35,449 bases of DNA from assembly GCA_004213215.1 (NCBI GenBank), contig SHAO01000006.1, positions 1-35,449 of the forward strand, given 5' to 3'. The translations under genes and the position numbers were made by a program. This document shows, in pieces, positions 8,245 through 15,396 of this stretch; position 1 is the stretch's first letter, and each line of letters opens with the position of its first letter. Origin of the DNA: Candidatus Pelagibacterales bacterium (GTDB lineage: Bacteria > Pseudomonadota > Alphaproteobacteria > Pelagibacterales > Pelagibacteraceae). The notes beneath the pieces are model-generated. The model was not told the origin of the DNA. It saw only the letters and a list, made by a program, of their open reading frames with translations, and did no database searches.

Positions 8245-8311
8245 TTTACATCCTCTAAAAATTAATCCAAATCTAATTGCGATTTTTAGATTAATCAATA
8301 ATAATAAAGTA
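8245..8311. promoter_or_regulatory. Divergent promoter/operator region of the island
   Basis: The 67 bases between the two Rieske start codons must contain both promoters. On the plus strand TTGCGA (8278-8283), 17 bases, then AATAAT is a plausible sigma70 pair; on the minus strand TTGATT, 17 bases, then TAGATT is weaker. Two interleaved inverted repeats are present: ATTAATC (8261-8267) with GATTAAT (8289-8295), and AATCTAA (8270-8276) with TTAGATT (8286-8292). They could bind one regulator controlling both operons. AT-rich DNA gives such repeats by chance, so the operator claim is tentative. Confidence 0.45.
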
Positions 8312-9643
8312 ATGAAAAATTTTAGAGGCTATAAACAATCAAAAATGCCTGAAAGTGATAAAACAATATCACAAACTGACCCTGGAACTTCTTGTGGCGA
8401 GTACCTTCGACGTTATTGGCATCCTGTAGCTCTTACTTCTCAAGTAAGTACTACTCCACTACAAATACGTATTCTTGGTGAAGATTTAGTTATTTTTAAA
8501 ACTACAAAAAATAAAATTGGTTTAGTCCATAAGAATTGTCCTCACAGAAGGGCATCTTTAGTTTACGGTAAATGTGAAAAGAGAGGTATTCGATGTTGTT
8601 ATCATGGATGGTTATTTTCACCAGATGGTGAGATTCTTGAAACTCCTGGTGAGGATTCTAATTCAAAACAAGCAGCTAAATTAAGAAAAACATTTAAACT
8701 TGGATCTTACCCGGTTATAGAATTTAAAGGTTTGGTATTTGCCTATATGGGGCCGGAAAAATGTTTGCCTGAATTTCCTCACTACGATGCATTTGATACC
8801 CCAGAAATAACAAGAAGACCTTATCGAATAGAATATAACTGCAATTGGATACAAGTACTTGATGCAATTATGGATCCTGTTCATACTTCATTTTTACATG
8901 GACAAAGTTCAGGCATACAATTTTCTAAAGGTTTTACAGAAATTGGTGAGTTGGAGTTTTTTGAAAGAGGAATTCAATATCTTGGATGTAATACTCGTCG
9001 CGTAGATGACTATGTTTGGATAAGAGTTAATGAATTAATATTACCTAATTTTACTCAAGCAGGTTCTGCTTTTGCAGCAGATGGAACAAAGACTCGTTAT
9101 TTTGGTCGCAGTTCATTTACTCGTTGGGTGGTTCCCGTAGATGATGAACATTGTATTGCTTTGGCGTGGGGTAATTTTGGTAAAAGAGGTGATCCATTAG
9201 AATATAATACTAAAGAAGGTTGTGAAAGGATTGAAGCTGGAGAAGTTATGGATCGAACTTGGGAAGAAAAGCAAAAAAAACCTGGTGATGCTGAAGCAGT
9301 AGAAGGAATGGGATCTATTAGCGCTCATAGAGGTGAACATTTAATGCCAACTGATTATGGAGTAATGATTTATAGGCGTCGTATTAGAAAATTAACTAAA
9401 GATTTAGAAAAAGGTAAAGAACCCCCTCAACCTCAACAAAGAAAAGGTGATATAATAAAAACTAATGGACAAGATACAATTCTAAGAATTCCTAAAAGAA
9501 ATATTGATGATCGTAACTTTATAAAGTCAGTTGGTTCAACTGTAATGAAATTACAATTCGATGCTGAAAAAATGTCTCTTAAAGAACGTGACAATCATAT
9601 TATCAGCAAGTTGTCTAACATGGAAAAAAGTGGTGCTTTTTGA
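8312..9643 (+). CDS. Phthalate-type Rieske oxygenase, alpha subunit
   Basis: A 443-residue Rieske oxygenase of the phthalate dioxygenase / O-demethylase branch, different in type from its divergent neighbour. The Rieske centre is Cys76-x-His78 (CPHRRASL) and Cys95-x-x-His98 (CCYHGWLF). The mononuclear iron site is in NCNWIQVLDAIMDPVHTSFLH, with Asp188, His191 and His196. Enzymes of this branch hydroxylate or demethylate aromatic acids and work with one FMN/ferredoxin-type reductase, which is not encoded nearby. I start at the ATG at 8312; the frame is open to 8237 but that part overlaps the divergent gene. The stop codon overlaps the TTG start of the dehydrogenase gene, so the pair is one operon. 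Confidence 0.88.
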   Translation: MKNFRGYKQSKMPESDKTISQTDPGTSCGEYLRRYWHPVALTSQVSTTPLQIRILGEDLVIFKTTKNKIGLVHKNCPHRRASLVYGKCEKRGIRCCYHGWLFSPDGEILETPGEDSNSKQAAKLRKTFKLGSYPVIEFKGLVFAYMGPEKCLPEFPHYDAFDTPEITRRPYRIEYNCNWIQVLDAIMDPVHTSFLHGQSSGIQFSKGFTEIGELEFFERGIQYLGCNTRRVDDYVWIRVNELILPNFTQAGSAFAADGTKTRYFGRSSFTRWVVPVDDEHCIALAWGNFGKRGDPLEYNTKEGCERIEAGEVMDRTWEEKQKKPGDAEAVEGMGSISAHRGEHLMPTDYGVMIYRRRIRKLTKDLEKGKEPPQPQQRKGDIIKTNGQDTILRIPKRNIDDRNFIKSVGSTVMKLQFDAEKMSLKERDNHIISKLSNMEKSGAF

Positions 9644-10665
9644 ATAGTAAAAAAATTAAAGTACATGTTAAAAATAATCATTGGGCACCCGGATCATTCC
9701 CAAGTGATGCAGAAGGTGAAAAAAACTTTACAATAACTAAAAAACATATAGATCAAGCTTTAGAAGGTTTTCCAGAAATTAAAGAAAAAGTTGAATTTTT
9801 TATTGATTGGGATGAAGATAATTTTAAAACCTCAATGTCTAATTCTGATATTTTATTAGCTTGGAACTTTTCTACAACCAATCTTAAAAATGTTGCCCCG
9901 AATTTAAAATGGATACACCTTATTTCTGCAGGTGTAGAACATTTGTTACCTCTGGATTGGATGTTTGATGGTTTAGTTTTAACTAATAGCAGTGGAGTAC
10001 ATTCTAAAAAAGCTGGAGAATACGGTTTAATGAGTATTTTGATGCTTCAAAATCATATGACTAAAATTATAACAAATCAAAAAAATAAAAAATTTATTTC
10101 ATTATTTAGTAATCCTATTAAAGGAAAAACTGTCTTATTAGTTGGAACAGGTTCTCTTGGTTCATCTATGGCCAAACATGTATCTTTACTAGGTGCAAAT
10201 GTAATTGGAGTTAACAAGCAAGGACGTTCGGTTGAAGGATGCTCAAAAATTATCACTATCGATAAAATTGATAGTGTTTTACCTCATGCAGATTTTTTAT
10301 ATTTAGCAGTTCCTGGTACACCCGAAACTAAAAATTTAATAAATCGCAAAAGACTTAATATGCTTAAACCTTCTTGTGGAGTTATAAATATAGGAAGACA
10401 ATCTGTTATGGATTACGATGTATTATGTGAAAAGCTCAAAAAGTTTGAAATTGCTGGTGCCATACTTGATGTTTTTTCACCTGAACCAATAGAAAAAAAT
10501 TCTAAACTTTGGGATACACCAAATTTAATTATTACACCTCATGTATCTTCTGATGATCATGGAACATATGTGCGATCTACACTTGAATTATTTGTTAAAA
10601 ATTTAAAACTTTTTATTTTAAATAAAGAACTTTTTAACAAAATTGATAAAGATTTAGGTTATTAA
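9640..10665 (+). CDS. D-2-hydroxyacid dehydrogenase (NAD-dependent)
   Basis: A 341-residue member of the D-isomer-specific 2-hydroxyacid dehydrogenase family, which interconverts 2-hydroxy and 2-oxo acids with NAD(P). The nucleotide fold has GTGSLG at 169-174. The catalytic set is Arg253 (IGRQSVMD), Glu282 (SPEPI) and His301 (TPHVSSDD). The start is TTG overlapping the previous stop in the sequence TTGA, which implies coupled translation; no in-frame ATG lies near. It is the last gene of the plus-strand island operon and ends 3 bases from the end of nadK, facing it. Likely substrate: a 2-hydroxy or 2-oxo acid from the Rieske pathway, which is inferred. Confidence 0.86.
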   Translation: MNSKKIKVHVKNNHWAPGSFPSDAEGEKNFTITKKHIDQALEGFPEIKEKVEFFIDWDEDNFKTSMSNSDILLAWNFSTTNLKNVAPNLKWIHLISAGVEHLLPLDWMFDGLVLTNSSGVHSKKAGEYGLMSILMLQNHMTKIITNQKNKKFISLFSNPIKGKTVLLVGTGSLGSSMAKHVSLLGANVIGVNKQGRSVEGCSKIITIDKIDSVLPHADFLYLAVPGTPETKNLINRKRLNMLKPSCGVINIGRQSVMDYDVLCEKLKKFEIAGAILDVFSPEPIEKNSKLWDTPNLIITPHVSSDDHGTYVRSTLELFVKNLKLFILNKELFNKIDKDLGY

Positions 10666-10668
10666 TTT

Positions 10669-11445
10669 TTAATTAATCTCTTTTTTTAGTTGCTCAACTT
10701 TTATCTTTTTTATTAAACTATTATCTCTGTCATAAAGTAATTTAAACTTTATAGAATTATTTACTTTTATAACAACAGATTTCATGTTTCTCACTTCTAT
10801 ATTATCAGCAACAACGCTTATTGGTCTTTTTGGTACATTTAGATTCTTAATTTTAATTAAAGAAGTATCTGATACAATTTTACCCTTCCATCTTCTTGGT
10901 CTAAAGGGGCTTATGGGTGTAACGGCAAGCTTTTTTGAATTCAAAGAAAGGATTGGTCCGTGAACAGATAAATTGTAGGCAGTACTACCAGCTGGAGATG
11001 AAACTAATATTCCGTCACTAATTAATTTTTTAATTAAGATTTTTTTGTTAACTTGAATTTGTAAAGAGGCTGCTTGTCTGCTTTGTCTTAATAAAGAAAT
11101 TTCATTAATAGCAATAGTAGATTTTTTTATATTTTTTGTTGATATAGAGGTCATTTCTAAAGCTGATATAGTAATTAATTTAGATTTTAAGATGCTTTTT
11201 TCAATTTTATTCAATTTAAATTTATTCATTAAAAAACCAAATGTTCCCTTATTCATTCCATAAAAAGGTATATTATATTTATGATATTTTTTTAAAGTTT
11301 CTAACATAAAGCCGTCACCTCCTATCACAACAAATACATTAGAGTTTTTTGGGTGATAATTTATTTTTTTTTTTAAAAAAGAATTTTTAAAAGACTTGTC
11401 TTTTATAGACTCATCAATTATGTAATGAATTTTATTTAATTTCAT
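10669..11445 (-). CDS. nadK: NAD kinase
   Basis: A 258-residue ATP-NAD kinase, which makes NADP from NAD in the cytosol. It shows the GGDG loop at 42-45 (VIGGDGFMLE), NE at 114-115 (AINEISLLR), DGILVSSPAGSTAY at 144-157 and the C-terminal beta-rich part. The length is typical for alphaproteobacteria. The start ATG lies only five bases (AAAAA) after the CCA end of tRNA-Leu, so there is no room for a Shine-Dalgarno in the spacer. Its 3' end is duplicated as the remnant at 3704-3886. It converges with the dehydrogenase gene, 3 bases apart, with no terminator between. Confidence 0.95.
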   Translation of the reverse strand: MKLNKIHYIIDESIKDKSFKNSFLKKKINYHPKNSNVFVVIGGDGFMLETLKKYHKYNIPFYGMNKGTFGFLMNKFKLNKIEKSILKSKLITISALEMTSISTKNIKKSTIAINEISLLRQSRQAASLQIQVNKKILIKKLISDGILVSSPAGSTAYNLSVHGPILSLNSKKLAVTPISPFRPRRWKGKIVSDTSLIKIKNLNVPKRPISVVADNIEVRNMKSVVIKVNNSIKFKLLYDRDNSLIKKIKVEQLKKEIN

Positions 11446-11450
11446 TTTTT

Positions 11451-11536
11451 TGGTGCCCTCGGCCAGACTCGAACTGGCACTCCCATACGGGCAAGGATTT
11501 TAAGTCCTTTGTGTCTACCAATTTCACCACGAGGGC
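11451..11536 (-). tRNA. tRNA-Leu (anticodon UAA)
   Basis: The 86-nt reverse strand folds as a class II tRNA. The acceptor stem is GCCCTCG paired with CGAGGGC, followed by an A discriminator and an encoded CCA. The D-arm contains TGGTAGACA, the anticodon loop CTTAAAA gives UAA, there is a long variable arm (TGCCCG..TGGGAG region), and the T-arm has GTTCGAGTC. It reads UUA codons (and UUG by wobble), which are heavily used in such an AT-rich genome. It lies directly upstream of nadK and probably shares its transcript. Confidence 0.97.
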
Positions 11537-11544
11537 TCTTCTCT

Positions 11545-11573
11545 TTATTAACTTTTTAATCATATTTGGTCAA
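11545..11573 (-). promoter_or_regulatory. Candidate promoter for tRNA-Leu and nadK
   Basis: On the minus strand TTGACC (11573-11568) is followed by a 17-base spacer and TAATAA (11550-11545). The predicted start of transcription, near 11538, falls within a few bases of the mature tRNA 5' end. The -35 box matches 5 of 6 consensus bases and the -10 box only 3. Confidence 0.4.
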
Positions 11574-11613
11574 TGCACAATTTTAGAATTGAATTGATGC
11601 GAAGTTTAGGAAT

Positions 11614-13140
11614 CTAATTAAGGTTATTTATTTTTTCCATAGGAAGAGATTTTTTTCCTGAATTCTTAGAAAATTTAACCTTTTTTTCTAATCTTGAAAC
11701 GTATTTAAAATAAAAAACTATATAATTTATAATATTCTTCATAATTCCTTTTAGACTGGATTGTCTTAAGGTAACCTCATAGCCATAAAATGCAAAAAAG
11801 ACCCACATATAAAAATAATCTAAGGGTAAAGCAATTAAAAATTTTGTAAAAGGTCTTAAAAAAGGAAATTCAACTATAAGACCCATTAATTTTTGTAAAT
11901 TATTTATTTTACGATTGAGTTTTTTATCACCTAAATCCATTGACGATTTAGATTTGTTTGAAACATTAACTTTTTCGAAATTAGCATCAAAATATCCTCC
12001 ATGTTTTGCCAACTCACCTATTTCTGTTCCAGGATAAGGATATAGAATAGAAGACCATGCAAAATTAGGTTTCAATTTTATATTAAAGTCTAATGTCTCT
12101 AAATCCACTTCTAGTGGATTCTTGATAGGCAAACCAACAATATTTAGAGTTATGATTTTAATCTTATTTCTGTGAAGTATCTCAGTAGCTTCGATAATTT
12201 TTTCATTTTTTGTAGCTCTTTTTAATAATTTGCTAGCTACTTCATTATTGCCACATTCTATCCCCATGTACACATGTGTACAGTTAGATTTTCGAAGCAA
12301 TCTTCCAACTCTTTCACTAACCATGTTTGGTCGAACATTGCAGTGAAGTGGAATACCAATTTCTTTAGGGTATCTTTCTGAAAACTCTTCTAACCACCCT
12401 TTTGGTTTCAACAAAAATATATCATCATCGATTAATACACGATCTATAAAATAATTATCTTTAACTTCTTTAATTTCACAAAGAATACTATCTACAGAAC
12501 GATATCTCATCATATCTCCAGAGCCTTTAGTTAGCTTGTTGTAAGCATGATTAAAACAATAAGTGCATTTATACGGACAACCTCTATTTGACATAAATAG
12601 TTTTGAACCACGCGCACGCAATTTAGGATCTGCTTCATATAGCAATTTTCTATCTGGGAAAGGTATATCATCTAAATTTTCAACCAAAGAACCCATTTTA
12701 TTTTTTACAATGGATCCATCTTTCTTCTTAAACCAAAAATTTGGAGTGTCATAAAAATCCTTACCTTTTTCTAATTTTTCAATTAGTTCTAAAAAATAAA
12801 TTTCACCTTCACCACGACAAATAGCATCAACATAATCATTATCAACCATTTCTGGAGTATAAGTAGGGTGCGGTCCGCCAAAAACAGATAGCGTGTTAGG
12901 ATAATGACTTCTTATCATTCTGTTTAAATCAATATGATAAGTATGTTCTCCAGTCATGATACTGTATGCTAATACTTGTGGGCCAAAACTTTTTACTTTA
13001 TCAATTATTTCTTCCTCACCTAATTCTTCAGTTAAAATTAGATTAACTTGATGATTGTTCTTTTTAAGTATGCTTGAAAGTGTCATTATTCCAAGACGCT
13101 CAAACATTCCTGTGTTCTTTAGTAAAAATTGAACTTTCAT
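11614..13140 (-). CDS. B12-binding domain radical SAM protein (canonical order)
   Basis: A 508-residue protein with a cobalamin-binding-like domain first (residues 1-130: LAYSIMTGEH, VFGGPHPTYTPE, ICRGEGE), a linker ENLDDIPFPDR, and then a radical SAM domain with CPYKCTYC (Cys188, Cys192, Cys195) and the GIECGNNEV segment. The C-terminal 120 residues carry hydrophobic stretches (FLIALPLDYFYMWVFFAFYG) that may sit at the membrane. Members alter lipids, hopanoids, cofactors or natural products. It is divergent from the GT9 gene and upstream of tRNA-Leu. It serves as the reference for the rearranged protein at 1968-3629. The substrate is unknown; a lipid or surface-polymer role is possible given the membrane segment and the GT9 neighbour. 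Confidence 0.88.
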   Translation of the reverse strand: MKVQFLLKNTGMFERLGIMTLSSILKKNNHQVNLILTEELGEEEIIDKVKSFGPQVLAYSIMTGEHTYHIDLNRMIRSHYPNTLSVFGGPHPTYTPEMVDNDYVDAICRGEGEIYFLELIEKLEKGKDFYDTPNFWFKKKDGSIVKNKMGSLVENLDDIPFPDRKLLYEADPKLRARGSKLFMSNRGCPYKCTYCFNHAYNKLTKGSGDMMRYRSVDSILCEIKEVKDNYFIDRVLIDDDIFLLKPKGWLEEFSERYPKEIGIPLHCNVRPNMVSERVGRLLRKSNCTHVYMGIECGNNEVASKLLKRATKNEKIIEATEILHRNKIKIITLNIVGLPIKNPLEVDLETLDFNIKLKPNFAWSSILYPYPGTEIGELAKHGGYFDANFEKVNVSNKSKSSMDLGDKKLNRKINNLQKLMGLIVEFPFLRPFTKFLIALPLDYFYMWVFFAFYGYEVTLRQSSLKGIMKNIINYIVFYFKYVSRLEKKVKFSKNSGKKSLPMEKINNLN

Positions 13141-13254
13141 ATCATTAATAGTTTATCAGATACTTGACCTTTTTCATATAATTATACTTAGCAAAGAGAT
13201 TATTTTAATTTATAACATTGTTTATATAAATCAATTGTTTGTACATATTTTGAT

Positions 13255-14250
13255 ATGATAAATCGAGTATTATTTTATAACTCTGGTGGTGGAATTGGTG
13301 ATGCATTACAAATTTTACCTTTAATTAATACAATAAAAAATGAATTTAAAAATGCAGATTTTTATTATATTTGTGCACACGAAAATCATTTTAATTTAAG
13401 TTTAAAAGATCTCAATTTTTCCATAAAAACTTTAAATCTAGATATTAAATATTTTGGATTTAGGTGGTGGCATTTTTTAATACTTAAAAGTAAAATTAAA
13501 AAAAAAAAAATCGAGAAATTTGACTTAATAGTAGATTTGCAATCAAAAATAAGAAATACCCTGATCTTAAAGAGATTGCCCCATAATATTTTTATATCTT
13601 CTTGTTTTAATTTTAAATTTTCTAAACCTAGTGTGATTGTTAAAAAAGTTAGTAAGGTTAATGATAATATTTTGCAGGCAATAAATAATATTTTAAAAAT
13701 TAACTGCAATTTAATTGATTACAATATAAACAATATAGAGAAGAAGTTTTTTTCTGAATCAGAAAGATTGTTACCTAAAAAAAATTATGTTGGCCTTTCT
13801 ATTACCCAAGGCAATGTTTATAGAAAAAAGGAATGGCCATTAAAAAATATTGTTGAATTATGTGATAAACTTAAAAAATATAATAAAATTCCTGTTTTTT
13901 TTATTGAAAAAAATAATAATCAATTAAAGAATAAAATACAAAAATTAGTTCCATACTCTTTTTTTCCTGAACACGAATCAAACTTATCTTCTCCAGCTTT
14001 AGTAGTTTGTCTTGCCAAAAGATTAGACTTTGCAATAACAATTGATAACGGGGTTATGCATATGTTATCTTTAGCTAAAATTCCCTTAATCTCATTATTT
14101 GGTCCAACTGATGCAGAAAAATTTGCTCCTAAATATAAAAAATCAATAATTATAGACAGTAAAAAAATTTATAAAACTGAAAATATTTCTGCTATTACCG
14201 TTGAAGATGTTTTAGAGGCTGCAAAGCAGCATTTAAACTTTTTAGATTAA
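13255..14250 (+). CDS. Glycosyltransferase family 9 (heptosyltransferase-like)
   Basis: A 331-residue GT-B enzyme of the ADP-heptose:LPS heptosyltransferase family. It has the N-terminal GGGIGDALQILPL loop and, in the C-terminal half, GLSITQGNVYRKKEWP and the sugar-nucleotide signature TIDNGVMHMLSLAKIPLISL followed by FGPTDAEKFAP. It should transfer a sugar in outer-membrane polysaccharide assembly at the inner face of the membrane. A run of 13 A (13498-13510) inside the gene encodes part of KIKKKKIEK and could slip. The last 56 bases overlap the convergent gamma-glutamylcyclotransferase gene. The exact acceptor and donor cannot be told. Confidence 0.87.
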   Translation: MINRVLFYNSGGGIGDALQILPLINTIKNEFKNADFYYICAHENHFNLSLKDLNFSIKTLNLDIKYFGFRWWHFLILKSKIKKKKIEKFDLIVDLQSKIRNTLILKRLPHNIFISSCFNFKFSKPSVIVKKVSKVNDNILQAINNILKINCNLIDYNINNIEKKFFSESERLLPKKNYVGLSITQGNVYRKKEWPLKNIVELCDKLKKYNKIPVFFIEKNNNQLKNKIQKLVPYSFFPEHESNLSSPALVVCLAKRLDFAITIDNGVMHMLSLAKIPLISLFGPTDAEKFAPKYKKSIIIDSKKIYKTENISAITVEDVLEAAKQHLNFLD

Positions 14251-14617
14251 GTTTACAATCTTTATAACCTTGTTTTATTATATTAAGATATCTTGTTGTT
14301 GGTGGAACTAATTTAGTCTTTTTAGGCATAATGTAAGTCATAACTTTTTTGCCTTGGTATTTAAAAAACATTTTTTTATAAAGGGTAGGATACTCTTCAT
14401 AGATATCTAATTTTTTCTCAGCAGATTTAGATATTATATACAATGCGCCATAAACTTTCTTACCATCTTTTTTTTCAATATCAGCAGCACCATACTTGCT
14501 TCGAAATGTAAGATCATAATTATGTAAAATAATTTTTTTAATAAATTGACAATTAGGACATCTTCTTTTCATTTGAAGATGATGTAAATTACTACCGTAG
14601 GCAAAATAGTATATCAT
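14195..14617 (-). CDS. Gamma-glutamylcyclotransferase-like protein
   Basis: A 140-residue AIG2/GGCT-fold protein. The N-terminus FAYGSNL gives the phosphate-like binding loop, Glu74 in DIYEEYP is the expected catalytic acid, and YGALYIIS and MTYIMP are the family strands. Such enzymes release 5-oxoproline from gamma-glutamyl amines or peptides. I use the ATG at 14617, which puts the YGSNL loop at residues 7-11 as usual; an in-frame TTG lies at 14632. It follows the CinA-type gene by a single base and overlaps the end of the convergent GT9 gene. A link to the GS-like ligase of the island, which could make gamma-glutamyl amides, is tempting but unsupported by position. Confidence 0.82.
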   Translation of the reverse strand: MIYYFAYGSNLHHLQMKRRCPNCQFIKKIILHNYDLTFRSKYGAADIEKKDGKKVYGALYIISKSAEKKLDIYEEYPTLYKKMFFKYQGKKVMTYIMPKKTKLVPPTTRYLNIIKQGYKDCKLNLKSLNAALQPLKHLQR

Positions 14618-14618
14618 G

Positions 14619-15374
14619 TTAATTATTAGCAATGATCTTAATTTTTTTCTTTTTTACAAGTCTTATAATATCCTTCGTACATTTTTCAATTAGCTTTGGG
14701 TTTTTCGATCTCATTACTAACGAAACTCCAATTTTACCTTGTTTAAAAAATGGGTAACTACCAATGTCTAAATTTTTAAATTTTTTTTGAACTTTTTCTA
14801 AAGGTATAGAAATTTCACTTTCAACCGTTCTTAAACTTAATGTTTTGCTTAAAATTTTGGTACCGCCAACAATTTTATTATTTAAACCTCCTAACATTGA
14901 TTTAAGTATGGAGGGAACTCCTGGTAGACAATAAACATTTTCTAAAAAAAAACCTGGCGCTGCACTTGAGGGGTTTAAAATTAAAGAAGCATTCTTTGGC
15001 ATCTTTGCCATTTTTTGACGCCCTAAGTTAAATTTACCTTTTTCATAATAATTTTCTAAAATTTTGTATGCTTCAGGATGAAAACAATATTTTACATTAA
15101 AAGCTTTTGCTACACATTTAGCTGTAATATCATCATGTGTAGGTCCTATACCGCCTGTTGTAAAAATATATTTAAATTTCTTTCTAACCTCATTGACTGT
15201 ATCAACAATTATTTTCTCAATGTCAGGTATAACTCTTACTTCAGTAAGTTTGATACCCAAACTGTTCAACCATTTTGAAATACTTAAGACATTAACATCT
15301 TGTGTTCTGCCTGATAAAATTTCGTTACCTACTATAATAATTGCTGCATTTAATTTTTTATTAGCTATTTTCAT
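14619..15374 (-). CDS. cinA: CinA-type molybdopterin-binding domain protein
   Basis: A 251-residue protein equal to the N-terminal (MoCF/MoaB-like) domain of CinA, with IIIVGNEILSGRTQD at the start and the signature TTGGIGPTHDDIT around residues 72-84. The C-terminal nicotinamide-nucleotide amidase domain is absent, as is common in alphaproteobacteria. Family members act as ADP-ribose/NAD pyrophosphatases or competence-damage proteins. The frame is open far upstream (to 15713) but that part is antisense to sfsA and does not look like protein; the ATG at 15374 starts directly before the first beta strand. It is divergent from sfsA with only 22 bases between the start codons. Confidence 0.88.
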   Translation of the reverse strand: MKIANKKLNAAIIIVGNEILSGRTQDVNVLSISKWLNSLGIKLTEVRVIPDIEKIIVDTVNEVRKKFKYIFTTGGIGPTHDDITAKCVAKAFNVKYCFHPEAYKILENYYEKGKFNLGRQKMAKMPKNASLILNPSSAAPGFFLENVYCLPGVPSILKSMLGGLNNKIVGGTKILSKTLSLRTVESEISIPLEKVQKKFKNLDIGSYPFFKQGKIGVSLVMRSKNPKLIEKCTKDIIRLVKKKKIKIIANN

Positions 15375-15396
15375 AATCTGATAATATTTATATCTA

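Larger units (their letters stand above)
3888..10665. other. Catabolic gene island bracketed by two nadK 3' ends
   Basis: Seven tightly packed genes in two divergent operons lie exactly between the nadK remnant (3704-3886) and the intact nadK (10669-11445). Both nadK ends read in the same direction, so the island is flanked by direct repeats of about 180 bases. Without the island, nadK would lead straight into the radical SAM gene at 3629. No integrase, transposase or tRNA repeat is present. By eye the island genes also have clearer AAAGGA ribosome sites than the core genes. I infer acquisition by recombination inside nadK with DNA from a related strain. Confidence 0.7.

Noticed and set aside
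8245-8311. Longer starts for the two Rieske genes (to 8298 minus, from 8237 plus)
   Set aside because: The two extensions overlap each other across the shared promoter region; the inner starts fit the family, and the minus-strand one has a Shine-Dalgarno.
11451-11536. tRNA-Leu as an integrase attachment site for the island
   Set aside because: No repeat of the tRNA 3' end was found at the far side of the island and no integrase gene is present; the duplicated sequence is nadK, not the tRNA.
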